64,000 bases of DNA, from NCBI GenBank assembly GCA_024636835.1, contig JAGXGH010000140.1, forward strand, positions 18,367 through 82,366. The letters are read 5' to 3'. The notes beneath the pieces were generated by a model that was not told the origin of the DNA, searched no databases, and worked only from the letters and a program-made list of their open reading frames with translations. A program made the translations under genes and the position numbers. Origin of the DNA: Verrucomicrobiales bacterium. GTDB taxonomy: Bacteria > Verrucomicrobiota > Verrucomicrobiia > Verrucomicrobiales > SLCJ01. This document shows positions 51,256-58,889 of the stretch, in pieces. Every line of letters starts with the position of its first letter. Positions within the stretch are counted from its first letter, which is position 1.

Positions 51256-51575
51256 TGAGAACGCACCACAGAATCGAAGTTATCACCGCCCACGTCGAAT
51301 GCCCGATGTGTCCGGCAACCTACATCGGCTTCACAGCCACCTGGCATACTGTTTATGCCCGCTATCGATTTGGTTGGCTGAGCGTCAGAATCGACCCGAG
51401 AAACCCCGCCCCATTCGGCGGTGCCTGGGGGTTGACGCTCATGCAGGCTCATCTCGGAGATCCTGACGACGGAGTGATGGACTACGACGAACTGCGTGAG
51501 CACACCAAAAATCTCGTTGAGTGGCCTGCTGTGCTTTCGCATCGGCCTAACAATAATGACGGTGAGGAAATTTAA
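51255..51575 (+). CDS. Small zinc-binding protein of the AAA+ operon
   Basis: A 106-aa protein. Near the N-terminus VECPMCPATYIGF is a CxxC pair and HTVYARYRFGWLSVRID follows, suggesting a small metal-binding fold. It starts at TAATG overlapping the preceding stop. The antisense frame 51084-51584 is a shadow. Function unknown. Confidence 0.5.
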   Translation: MRTHHRIEVITAHVECPMCPATYIGFTATWHTVYARYRFGWLSVRIDPRNPAPFGGAWGLTLMQAHLGDPDDGVMDYDELREHTKNLVEWPAVLSHRPNNNDGEEI

Positions 51576-51583
51576 GCGAATCA

Positions 51584-51844
51584 CTAGCCAGCTTGCTTCT
51601 CAGCTTCCTTAATCGCATCAGCAAGCAGCTGAGACAAATCAAGATCCAGAGCCTGCGCCAAGTCCAAAATCGACGCCATTGCGGGGATTCGTAGCAGATG
51701 CTCGGCTCTGCTGATGACGCCGAGGTCTATACTGGACAATTCTGCCAGGCGTTCTTGGCTCATGCCAGCACTTTTTCGCTCCTCGACGATGCGCAAGAGG
51801 ATCGCGTGAACAATGGCTTCGCTGGCAGTAGACGGCATAGGCAA
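51584..51844 (-). CDS. XRE-family transcriptional regulator
   Basis: An 86-aa protein with an HTH_XRE domain: ILLRIVEERKSAGMSQERLAELSSIDLGVISRAEHLLRIPAMASILDLAQALD (about 15-70). The divergent palindrome at 51882-51907 is a likely operator for autoregulation and for the gene on the right. Confidence 0.75.
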   Translation of the reverse strand: MPMPSTASEAIVHAILLRIVEERKSAGMSQERLAELSSIDLGVISRAEHLLRIPAMASILDLAQALDLDLSQLLADAIKEAEKQAG

Positions 51845-51881
51845 AGAACTACCCTAATTGCCTTACATAATCACGTAAAAC

Positions 51882-51907
51882 CTTTCCTTGTCAGTTGACA
51901 AGGAAAG
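51882..51907. promoter_or_regulatory. Perfect 12-base operator palindrome with TTGACA
   Basis: CTTTCCTTGTCA, GT, TGACAAGGAAAG: arms match exactly. It overlaps a TTGACA -35-like element for the right-hand gene and lies 37 bases from the XRE start, so the XRE regulator probably binds here. Confidence 0.7.
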
Positions 51908-51936
51908 TCACTTCCTTAGACTCAACCCAGCTAACC

Positions 51937-52302
51937 ATGCCTCAAGACGCCCATCCAACTGTGACCGTCAACCGAACTCTACACTTCCTGCCACTCGTGC
52001 TGGATGTATTAGAAGAGATCGAGAGTGGCACTGGCCACACAGGCGATAATGATCTGCGACAAGGTGCTCACCAAGCAGTTCAAAGCATGGTGGAGAACCT
52101 GAAACGTATCAAGCCCCCGCAAGCAGCCGAGAGGCATGCACCACCAACCATCGAGGTGCAAATCGCCGCATCATGGCTGTTAGGAGAGCGCCCCCGCAAA
52201 CTGCTGCCACCCTCACTTTACAAGGACTTGTCCGAGTTGATCCAAAGGCTCGTGCCGCAAAGCACCGGACTGATCAGCGGAGAAAATAAATCGCTCTCAT
52301 AA
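51937..52302 (+). CDS. Hypothetical cytoplasmic protein
   Basis: A 121-aa acidic protein (start at ATG 51937; the frame is open from 51895). Contains HFLPLVLDVLEEIESGTGHTGDN and IEVQIAASWLLGERPRKLLPPSLYKDLSELIQRL. No motif I recognise. It is probably controlled by the divergent XRE regulator. Confidence 0.5.
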   Translation: MPQDAHPTVTVNRTLHFLPLVLDVLEEIESGTGHTGDNDLRQGAHQAVQSMVENLKRIKPPQAAERHAPPTIEVQIAASWLLGERPRKLLPPSLYKDLSELIQRLVPQSTGLISGENKSLS

Positions 52303-52351
52303 AACCCCAACTCACACAAAGCCAAACCCTGAACCCAACCCGAAAAAAACA

Positions 52352-52969
52352 ATGAAAAAGCACTGCCTAACACTACTCGCCACCGCACTAATTACAGCCT
52401 CCACGCACTCATCATTGGCGCAAACTGACCAATATTCGGAGCAGCCAACTACGATGCGTATGCGCGTGGAGAGCATGCATACCCGTCATGCTAATGCGGT
52501 GACTGAACTTGTCGGGACCTTTGAGAGCTTGGCAGCGGATCCAAGTCTCATCTCCAGCAAAGAAGTGGTGGCGGCGATTGACCTCGGTGATCGCTCACTA
52601 AAAAACACGAAAGCCGCCTGCGCTTCCATTCTTAAAACCTTGGAAGCCAAGGTGAAATCCATCGAATCCGAGCCGTCGTTTACGGAAGACCAAAAGGCAG
52701 AGCTGTTAGCTGCGGTTGAATCCATGACCACCAAAGTTGCAGAGGTATCGATGCAGTGCGCTGCCACCATCAAACACTTGGAAGGGTCATACAAAGCGAT
52801 GGCAAAATGGCGAACCATCTTCAAAACCTATCTCGATCTCGATGGGGAGGCCAAAGCGAAGGAACAACTGAAAGCCAGTGTTGATGAGTTTGTCAAAGGT
52901 CTGACCGCCGAGCCGGGTGCATTTGATGCGCCTGCCAAGGTCAGCACGGAGGAATCGAATCCAGAGTGA
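52352..52969 (+). CDS. Secreted helical protein
   Basis: A 205-aa protein with a signal peptide (MKKHCLTLLATALITASTHSSLA) and a mostly helical mature part with coiled-coil potential (about 60-180: TKAACASILKTLEAKVKSIESEPSF ... AEVSMQCAATIKHLEGSYKAMAKWR). Periplasmic or surface location. No enzymatic motif; family unknown. Confidence 0.55.
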   Translation: MKKHCLTLLATALITASTHSSLAQTDQYSEQPTTMRMRVESMHTRHANAVTELVGTFESLAADPSLISSKEVVAAIDLGDRSLKNTKAACASILKTLEAKVKSIESEPSFTEDQKAELLAAVESMTTKVAEVSMQCAATIKHLEGSYKAMAKWRTIFKTYLDLDGEAKAKEQLKASVDEFVKGLTAEPGAFDAPAKVSTEESNPE

Positions 52970-53079
52970 GTCATCCGTAAATTCACTGGCCTCAAATTGC
53001 CTCTGCCATCCGCACCGTAACAGTCTGCATTAGGGGAAGCCGTCCAATTCTCACAACCCCATCTCCAACCGTACACCCC

Positions 53080-54657
53080 ATGAAATTCCCTCTAACATTA
53101 CTATCACTCAAATCAATACCATCGTTGGTCCTCGCAGTATCCTTGTTTTCCATTTGGATAGGCACATCCAGCGCTGAAAACGAAGAGGAGAAACGCGCTC
53201 TCATGTTCGAGCGATCAGACTTTGTGAACCTCGCTGATAAGGAGGTTCCCGAATTTCACAAACGTGAAGAAATCACCGACAAGCAAGGGCGAGCAATCGA
53301 GGGCGAGTGGGTTGCCATCGATCGCAAAAGTCAGAAGGTGAAATTTCGGCGCACGGATGGCAAAGAATTCGACATCGGCATGGCCGTTCTTGCTCCTCAA
53401 GACCGTCGTTATGCCGAGCTTGAAACTGGCTACCTATGGCAGATTGATCCACTGCCAACCCCAGTGGACCTCATCAAAGAAGAGATTATAGCGTTCGATT
53501 CCATGGATGACACACACATCCGCCTGCGCTGCGTGTTTCCTAACGACGCTAGCGTCGACTACGCTCCAAAGTTCCAGATAAACCTTCTCACCGACAATGA
53601 CCGTGCAAAGATCAAGGCAAAGACAGGGAGGGAATTCGTCATACTGCCTCGACCCGAACCGGACAGAGCCAGCCCGGGATGGAAGTATCCCAGTCCGTTG
53701 TTTGGGCGTGAAGTGCCAATGTTTTCAGAAAGCTACTACCCAGGGACTCTGAAGCTGATGTTCCAAACCTACTCGGCTCACGAAATCGTTGATGCCGTGC
53801 GTACCCACACGATGAACAGCGCCTTCATTCATGAATACAACCAGCTTACATTTGACGAAGCTGAACCCGAGAAGAAAGCTGGCACTAAATCGCTCACTGA
53901 GATACTCGAAATTATCGGCGAGGTGCCTTCACCAAATGTTGAAGAAAAATCGATCAAGCCGATCATCGCTAAATTCAAGCTGGCTCTTTACGAAGAAAAA
54001 GTTCCTCGCGATCCAGCGGAACCGCTCAGAATTATACGAGGAGATCGTTCGGTTCTCTCTCAGCCAGGAGTGCCCATTGACGGCGAGTTGCAGGCGTTTT
54101 TTTACATGAGTCAGACTCTACATCTGAAATCTAACAAGGCGAAGATTCCGCTTGAAGCCTTGCTGGTAAACACGCCCTACAGATTCAGCGGGGTGGGCCA
54201 TACTATTAACGACAAAAATATCAACTATCCGCCAGAACAACGTCGGAAGTTTTATTGGAGCGGTGCGATTCAGCCTGGCATCGAAAAGACATTTGGCTTC
54301 AAAAGCTGGCAGGTGTTTTTTCCGGAAAAAATGCGCAACTACCTCAGGCCAGGGCAAGCCATGCGAGATTTCTTCGACCAACTCAACATTGAGTTGATCC
54401 GCCATCACATACGGAATGGTATGCCGGTGTATGCCCGCAAAAAAACCGAGGAGTCAGAGCACATCGGCCACGGCACCCAACTGATCATTACTGGCTTCAA
54501 GGTAGCGGACGGAAAGCCGCTGATGTTTGAAGTAATAAGCATTAAGGGCAGCATCTGGGATAGCGATCCAGATACCGGTGAATACCAAATTTCTGAAACC
54601 ATGATCCCTTACTCTGAACTGGACACCGTGTCCGTCACCTACCTAGAAATCCCATGA
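53080..54657 (+). CDS. Secreted SHD1-domain protein
   Basis: A 525-aa protein with a signal peptide (LVLAVSLFSIWIGTSSA). Residues about 42-108 match the SHD1/SLA1-homology domain common in Planctomycetes/Verrucomicrobia: FHKREEITDKQGRAIEGEWVAIDRKSQKVKFRRTDGKEFDIGMAVLAPQDRRY. The central part is beta-rich. The last 150 residues (from FFDQLNIELIRHHIRNGMPVYARK) may form a cysteine-peptidase-like domain, but no catalytic motif is convincing. It overlaps the next gene by ATGA. Confidence 0.5.
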   Translation: MKFPLTLLSLKSIPSLVLAVSLFSIWIGTSSAENEEEKRALMFERSDFVNLADKEVPEFHKREEITDKQGRAIEGEWVAIDRKSQKVKFRRTDGKEFDIGMAVLAPQDRRYAELETGYLWQIDPLPTPVDLIKEEIIAFDSMDDTHIRLRCVFPNDASVDYAPKFQINLLTDNDRAKIKAKTGREFVILPRPEPDRASPGWKYPSPLFGREVPMFSESYYPGTLKLMFQTYSAHEIVDAVRTHTMNSAFIHEYNQLTFDEAEPEKKAGTKSLTEILEIIGEVPSPNVEEKSIKPIIAKFKLALYEEKVPRDPAEPLRIIRGDRSVLSQPGVPIDGELQAFFYMSQTLHLKSNKAKIPLEALLVNTPYRFSGVGHTINDKNINYPPEQRRKFYWSGAIQPGIEKTFGFKSWQVFFPEKMRNYLRPGQAMRDFFDQLNIELIRHHIRNGMPVYARKKTEESEHIGHGTQLIITGFKVADGKPLMFEVISIKGSIWDSDPDTGEYQISETMIPYSELDTVSVTYLEIP

Positions 54658-55136
54658 AATCCTATACCCTCAAAATCACTATCTTATGGGCTGTTTTGAC
54701 AGCCGCCCTATACGCGGAGGCGCCCACGGGCAAATACATCACCCGAAAATCAACACTGCTGACATTCCGAACCATGAACAATGTCACAGCGGTTATGGAG
54801 TGCGACGGCGTTAAATTCCAGATCCCTCCTGGAGCTATCACCGATCCCTCTCTTCTTGTTTATATCTACAAGGAAGAGGGAACACTGGTTGTGAATTCGG
54901 GAACACCTGGCAAAACCATCGTTCGGCTGACCGTCGATACAAACCCACAATTTGCGAAGCCTGTGGAAATCCACATCCCCATAAAAAAAGGCGACAAGCT
55001 GCCAATCGCTTATGCTGTCGACAAGTCTGACGCGTGGGAAATCCTCACTTTCAAGGGGCTAAGAGGTCCCGGTCTCACGACCGCTATCTACCTAACGAAC
55101 AAACCTGTTACGGTCGCATGGATCATTCCCGAGTGA
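54654..55136 (+). CDS. Secreted ZU5-like protein
   Basis: A 160-aa protein with a signal peptide (WAVLTAALYA). VKFQIPPGAITDPSLLVYIYKEEGTLVV resembles the conserved core of ZU5-type autoproteolytic or adhesion domains. Coupled to the SHD1 gene through ATGA. Function unknown. Confidence 0.5.
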   Translation: MKSYTLKITILWAVLTAALYAEAPTGKYITRKSTLLTFRTMNNVTAVMECDGVKFQIPPGAITDPSLLVYIYKEEGTLVVNSGTPGKTIVRLTVDTNPQFAKPVEIHIPIKKGDKLPIAYAVDKSDAWEILTFKGLRGPGLTTAIYLTNKPVTVAWIIPE

Positions 55137-55218
55137 TTCATGGACGCTCGTTCCAAAACGTGCATTTTCAGCTATGACATAACCCAATCCATTGAAGAAA
55201 CGGTAGTAACAGAATCAT

Positions 55219-55255
55219 GCACCCGTGCCCGCCTTTCAGCGGGCGCGATGGGTGC
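55219..55255. other. Hairpin GCACCC-N-GCCCGC / GCGGGC-N-GGGTGC
   Basis: An interrupted stem after the ZU5-like gene, with no T-run. Perhaps a weak terminator or RNA structure. Confidence 0.35.
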
Positions 55256-55296
55256 GCTAACAACCTTGTGTAATCCGTCCAACAAAATAAAACAAA

Positions 55297-55539
55297 ATGA
55301 TCTTCTTCCTTATCTCCATCCTCTTAGCTATCGTCTTCTTCGTTCTCTTGACCAAGGCAATTATTGAAACCATCTGCGGCATCTGCATGGCAATTTACGC
55401 GCTGTTCATGATGCTGATAGTCGCACCTGCGCTCGACCTGATGGCATTCGTCGTCCGCATGTTCAGCAAGCCTCAGCCCAAAAAACAAAATCTCCACATG
55501 GGGAGCGCAATCGCTCAGCATTTCGCGAGCATCAAATAA
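55297..55539 (+). CDS. Small membrane protein
   Basis: An 80-aa protein with two hydrophobic segments (residues 3-22 and 25-52) and a basic C-terminal tail ending in AIAQHFASIK. No family recognised. It lies between secreted proteins and the SSB gene and may be a small transmembrane partner. Confidence 0.45.
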   Translation: MIFFLISILLAIVFFVLLTKAIIETICGICMAIYALFMMLIVAPALDLMAFVVRMFSKPQPKKQNLHMGSAIAQHFASIK

Positions 55540-55610
55540 GCGAAACAAGATCTGAAAACGCGAATGCGGACCTCCTTTCGGCAGTCCTCCTCCACTTAAA
55601 AATCATAAGC

Positions 55611-55967
55611 ATGTTAGAAACCAAAGTCACCGGAAATGTTGGACGCTGCAAACTCGTCACCGCTCAAGGCAAAAGCCCCGTGCTGAATGTCTCACTCGCA
55701 ACCAATCGAAAAGTCGGAGAGAGGGAATTCACGGATTGGAGCGCCATCAAGATTTGGGGCGAAAGAGCCATCAAGATCGCCCCATACATCACCACAGGAA
55801 CCAAACTTTTGGTAACTGGTCGCCCGGAGGCAAGAGGCTACAAGGCCAACGATGGCACTATCAAAGCTGAACTGGTCGTTCACGCTAACGACATCGAGTT
55901 TTTGAGCGCTAAGGGGGATGTAAAGAAAGACGACAAGGAACTCTCGCTTTCCATGGCAACTAACTGA
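55611..55967 (+). CDS. ssb: Single-stranded DNA-binding protein (short SSB)
   Basis: A 118-aa OB-fold SSB: MLETKVTGNVGRCKLV, LNVSLATNRKVGEREFTDWSAIKIWGERA, TKLLVTGRPEARGYKANDG. The N-terminal domain is complete, but the usual acidic DDDIPF tip that recruits partners is missing; the tail is EFLSAKGDVKKDDKELSLSMATN. Such short SSBs occur on plasmids and phages. Confidence 0.7.
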   Translation: MLETKVTGNVGRCKLVTAQGKSPVLNVSLATNRKVGEREFTDWSAIKIWGERAIKIAPYITTGTKLLVTGRPEARGYKANDGTIKAELVVHANDIEFLSAKGDVKKDDKELSLSMATN

Positions 55968-55986
55968 GGCAATAACTGATTGATGG

Positions 55987-56014
55987 AGGCGGACGGGGCA
56001 ACCCGTCCGCCTTT
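55987..56014 (+). terminator. Terminator after the SSB gene
   Basis: Perfect 11-base stem AGGCGGACGGG / CCCGTCCGCCT, loop GCAA, then TTTA. Confidence 0.75.
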
Positions 56015-56112
56015 ATGCTGTACCTATGGAATTATGATTTTCTCTGGAATCGCGCACTTTGAGTGCTTGCTTAATCATGAGCTTCTAATTCATTACACTT
56101 TACCCAAATGCC

Positions 56113-56781
56113 ATGACTCTTGAAAACCTGCTCAAACCCTTCTTGACCAACTGGCCCACGTTCGCTGCATTGCTCTTCATCCTGGGCACGGTGAAAATTT
56201 TGGCTTCTCCAAACTTCAAGGGTTGGTGCGGTGAATGGATCGTCAACCGTAGCTTCCGCAAGCTCGCCCCGTCGCGTTACCGAGACTTCCGGGACATCTA
56301 TATTTCTCATCCAGAGGGTATCGGTACGACCCAACTCGACCATGTGGTCATCTCAACCGCAGGCATCTTCGTTGTGGAAACCAAGAACTATCGTGGGTGG
56401 ATCTTCGGTGGCGAAAAACAGCGCGAGTGGACTCAGCAGATCTACCGCAAAAAATCCCGGTTCCAAAATCCCATTCACCAAAACAAACTTCACGTAAGAG
56501 CGCTAAGCCGTTTTCTCGAATTGCCGGAATATTTGTTCCGTCCGGTCGTGATCTTTATCGGAGGCGCTGAATTCAAAACACCAATGCCTGACAATGTTCT
56601 CACCAGAGGTCTAATCCCGTGGATTAAGCAGCATCCTGAAGGAGTTCTCTCCCAGGATTCCTTTGAAAAGGTCACTGCCGCTCTCGAAAACCTCGACCGC
56701 TCGACCAACCGTCGCCAAGCTGAACGTGATCATGTCAAAGCCCTAAGAACCCGACACCTTGCAAAAGGATCTCTCAACTGA
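56113..56781 (+). CDS. NERD nuclease-related protein
   Basis: A 222-aa protein with an N-terminal hydrophobic segment (about 15-32) and a NERD domain: KGWCGEWIVNRSFRKL, TQLDHVVISTAGIFVVETKNYRGWIFGGEKQREWTQ (about 73-110) with the ETK of the nuclease-fold core. NERD proteins are often membrane-anchored and linked to defence and DNA processing. On the plus strand, unlike the HTH gene further on. Confidence 0.65.
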   Translation: MTLENLLKPFLTNWPTFAALLFILGTVKILASPNFKGWCGEWIVNRSFRKLAPSRYRDFRDIYISHPEGIGTTQLDHVVISTAGIFVVETKNYRGWIFGGEKQREWTQQIYRKKSRFQNPIHQNKLHVRALSRFLELPEYLFRPVVIFIGGAEFKTPMPDNVLTRGLIPWIKQHPEGVLSQDSFEKVTAALENLDRSTNRRQAERDHVKALRTRHLAKGSLN

Positions 56782-57634
56782 AAACTACGACACCTCATTT
56801 CTATTGAGGACTGAAAGTAAGCGTATATGGAATGACGATGAAGATTGCGGTGCCTTGTTTCATGATGACTCGTGGATTTCGAAAGGTGTTAAGTATTTGA
56901 GGATATTGATTTAGATGGCTACCGGTAGCGCATCTCAGAAGGGAAAGGCTCTCGCGCTTCCCCGTGGCAATAGCTGGTGAATGCGTTTAGCCGACAAGAG
57001 GGGGGAGACGTTAGGCCATCTCTTTGATCACGGGTTTGTGAATTTTGGCTGGGGAAAAGCTTTTCCCCACGTCGGAATCCTTTCGCTTTCCGACTCCCCA
57101 TTTGAGCGAAGGGCGCTGCCCCTCGCAACGCTCCCCGACCATAACAATGACTCAAGGCCACACACCGTTGGTGAGTGCTCGTCGCTTATGCGCTTGTCGC
57201 ACTCACCAACCGTGTTAGGCAGAACCTTTGAAACGATCTAGCAATTACTATGCGGAATGCCCTTCGCTATGGCTCCGGTCATACCGCACCATTGCGACAG
57301 ACTCAACTCCGTCCACCGGCAGAAGGATCGACGGGTCGCTGAGGCACTTTTCGCTTAGAGGTTTCCATAAATGGTTGTTTCACATTTCCAATCTCGAACT
57401 GCGCCGCGCCCGTCGCCCGTCTTCCCGTGTCCTTCGACCATTTTCACTATCGATACTACAGGGAACAAAAAAATGGCGGACTCACGCCTCTCGCTATCGC
57501 TCATGGCATCAGACCGCCAGTGATATGGCATTAAACGAATGGAATTCGTGTGGACGCGGTTATCAATTTACTGAGAATCCAAAGTTGTCGTCAGTTTCAA
57601 TATGAATCGACCTTGTCCTAATTTGCCTGGCACA
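56782..57634. other. Gene-poor stretch with attC-like hairpin
   Basis: I see no secure gene in these 853 bases. A 125-codon frame (57228-57605) has composition unlike real proteins. The structure at 57159-57220 and a second GTTAGGC (57012-57018) are the notable features. Confidence 0.5.
57159..57220 (+). repeat. attC-like imperfect hairpin ending in GTTAGGC
   Basis: GTTGGTGAGTGC (57167-57178) pairs perfectly with GCACTCACCAAC (57199-57210). The outer left flank GCCACAC and right flank GTTAGGC form a weak R''/R' pair as in integron attC sites. No integron integrase is present. Confidence 0.35.
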
Positions 57635-57865
57635 TTAGGTGTTGTTATCGAGTAATTGGCTGAGGCTACAGTTGAGTGATTTGGCGATTTTTAAAAGGGT
57701 GTAAAGCGTCGGGCTGATTTGTCCGCTCTCCACATGTCGCAATCCTGTTCGGCTAATGCCTGCTATCTCGGCGAGACGTTGTTGCGAAATGCCTTGGTCG
57801 ACCCTCAATGATCGAAGTTGCTGGCAAATTTTTCCGACAGTTTCTAGTTCTTTGTCCTTTTTCAC
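57635..57865 (-). CDS. XRE-family transcriptional regulator
   Basis: A 76-aa HTH_XRE protein: ICQQLRSLRVDQGISQQRLAEIAGISRTGLRHVESGQISPTLYTLLKIAKSLNCSLSQLL (about 13-70). GTG start at 57865. The two CCAWATATGG sites upstream are likely its own operators. It may also control the divergent secreted-protein gene at 58026. Confidence 0.75.
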   Translation of the reverse strand: MKKDKELETVGKICQQLRSLRVDQGISQQRLAEIAGISRTGLRHVESGQISPTLYTLLKIAKSLNCSLSQLLDNNT

Positions 57866-57871
57866 TCATGA

Positions 57872-57915
57872 CCAAATATGGTCTTGACTGTGCTAGGGTG
57901 GATGTCCATATATGG
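57872..57915. promoter_or_regulatory. Paired CCAWATATGG operators and divergent promoter
   Basis: CCAAATATGG at 57872-57881 and CCATATATGG at 57906-57915, centres 34 bases apart. The plus strand also has TTGACT (57884-57889), 17 bases and CATATA, a possible promoter for the right-hand genes that the second operator would cover. Confidence 0.6.
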
Positions 57916-58025
57916 CCATTTCGGCAAGGTCTAGCTTTTCGATGAAAATTTACGCGTTTAGCTAAAAATTTGCCGAGTCGTATTTGCTTCTTGCTCCACA
58001 TTCTCGTTTCAACTTAGATATTTCA

Positions 58026-58889
58026 ATGCCACTTATGGTTGTCTCTAAAAACACTCACCTACACGCGGTCGCGACCTTAGTCATTGTGTCGCTAGGCTTT
58101 GGAATAAGCGCGGTAGAAGCTCAGCAGTCTGATAATAAGGCAGAAATTCTAGGCAAGGTTTCAGATGGAACGCCTCCACCACCCTCGCCACCGAGGGAGA
58201 TTCCACGTCTAGCAGTTATCGATTCGACAGTACACCAACTCGAAGATCGAGCCGTTACGATGAAGCGAGTTGTTGATCCTGGGTTTCCCGATCCAATACC
58301 ACCATCGACTAATAAGGTGAAGGATGAGAGCTCTGTCGATCTTGTGATTTCTCCCGAGTTGGCAAAAGAAATTGAAGCTTGGGAAAAGATACATGTGCTC
58401 TCCCTCTCCTCCACGGTGATCGACCATCGTGTTACTTTTCTTCGCTGGCGATATGAAGACGATTACTACGAGGGGTGGAGTAACATCGATTTCAATCACC
58501 TTTCTGGATTTGGATATTTCCGAATAGGCGAGCAATATTATTCGCCGTGGCTTGGAATCGGTAATCTCAATTATACGGCGGAGGAAATCGAGGGATGGTT
58601 GGGTAAGCCTGTAAAATTTGAAACTCAACAACCTGACTTCGTCGTGACCAAAGGGGATGTCGGCAACTTGGAAGCACTCGAAGGGGTCGAGGCTTTGCAC
58701 GAACTCTATCGGCAAAACAAGAAGGAGCTACAGGAGGCCTACGAGGGTCGTGAACGGGCAAAGAAAGCGCGGGAAGCGTATCTGCGCGAACATCCGCCAC
58801 AGCCCGAGGACGTGGAAATCCAATTCTGGCGACGGAAGGATCGTGCCGTTGAGAGACACAACGCCAAGCAGATGGAGGCGGGTCAATGA
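58026..58889 (+). CDS. Hypothetical secreted protein
   Basis: A 287-aa protein with a signal peptide (HAVATLVIVSLGFGISAVEAQ). Start set at ATG 58026. The mature part has a proline-rich start (DGTPPPPSPPREIPRL) and a charged helical C-terminus (LYRQNKKELQEAYEGRERAKKAREAYLREHPP). No known domain. Its stop overlaps the next ATG (ATGA at 58886). Confidence 0.5.
   Translation: MPLMVVSKNTHLHAVATLVIVSLGFGISAVEAQQSDNKAEILGKVSDGTPPPPSPPREIPRLAVIDSTVHQLEDRAVTMKRVVDPGFPDPIPPSTNKVKDESSVDLVISPELAKEIEAWEKIHVLSLSSTVIDHRVTFLRWRYEDDYYEGWSNIDFNHLSGFGYFRIGEQYYSPWLGIGNLNYTAEEIEGWLGKPVKFETQQPDFVVTKGDVGNLEALEGVEALHELYRQNKKELQEAYEGRERAKKAREAYLREHPPQPEDVEIQFWRRKDRAVERHNAKQMEAGQ

Noticed and set aside
51084..51584. 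166-codon minus-strand frame overlapping the small operon genes
   Set aside because: Composition is unlike a protein and the plus-strand frames are coupled by TAATG and follow the AAA+ gene.
55140..55367. 75-codon frame after the ZU5-like gene
   Set aside because: It overlaps a hairpin and the start of the membrane protein gene; codon use is poor.
57228..57605. Possible integron cassette gene right after GTTAGGC
   Set aside because: The 125 codons give an Arg/Ser-rich sequence without domain features; it is more likely a chance frame.
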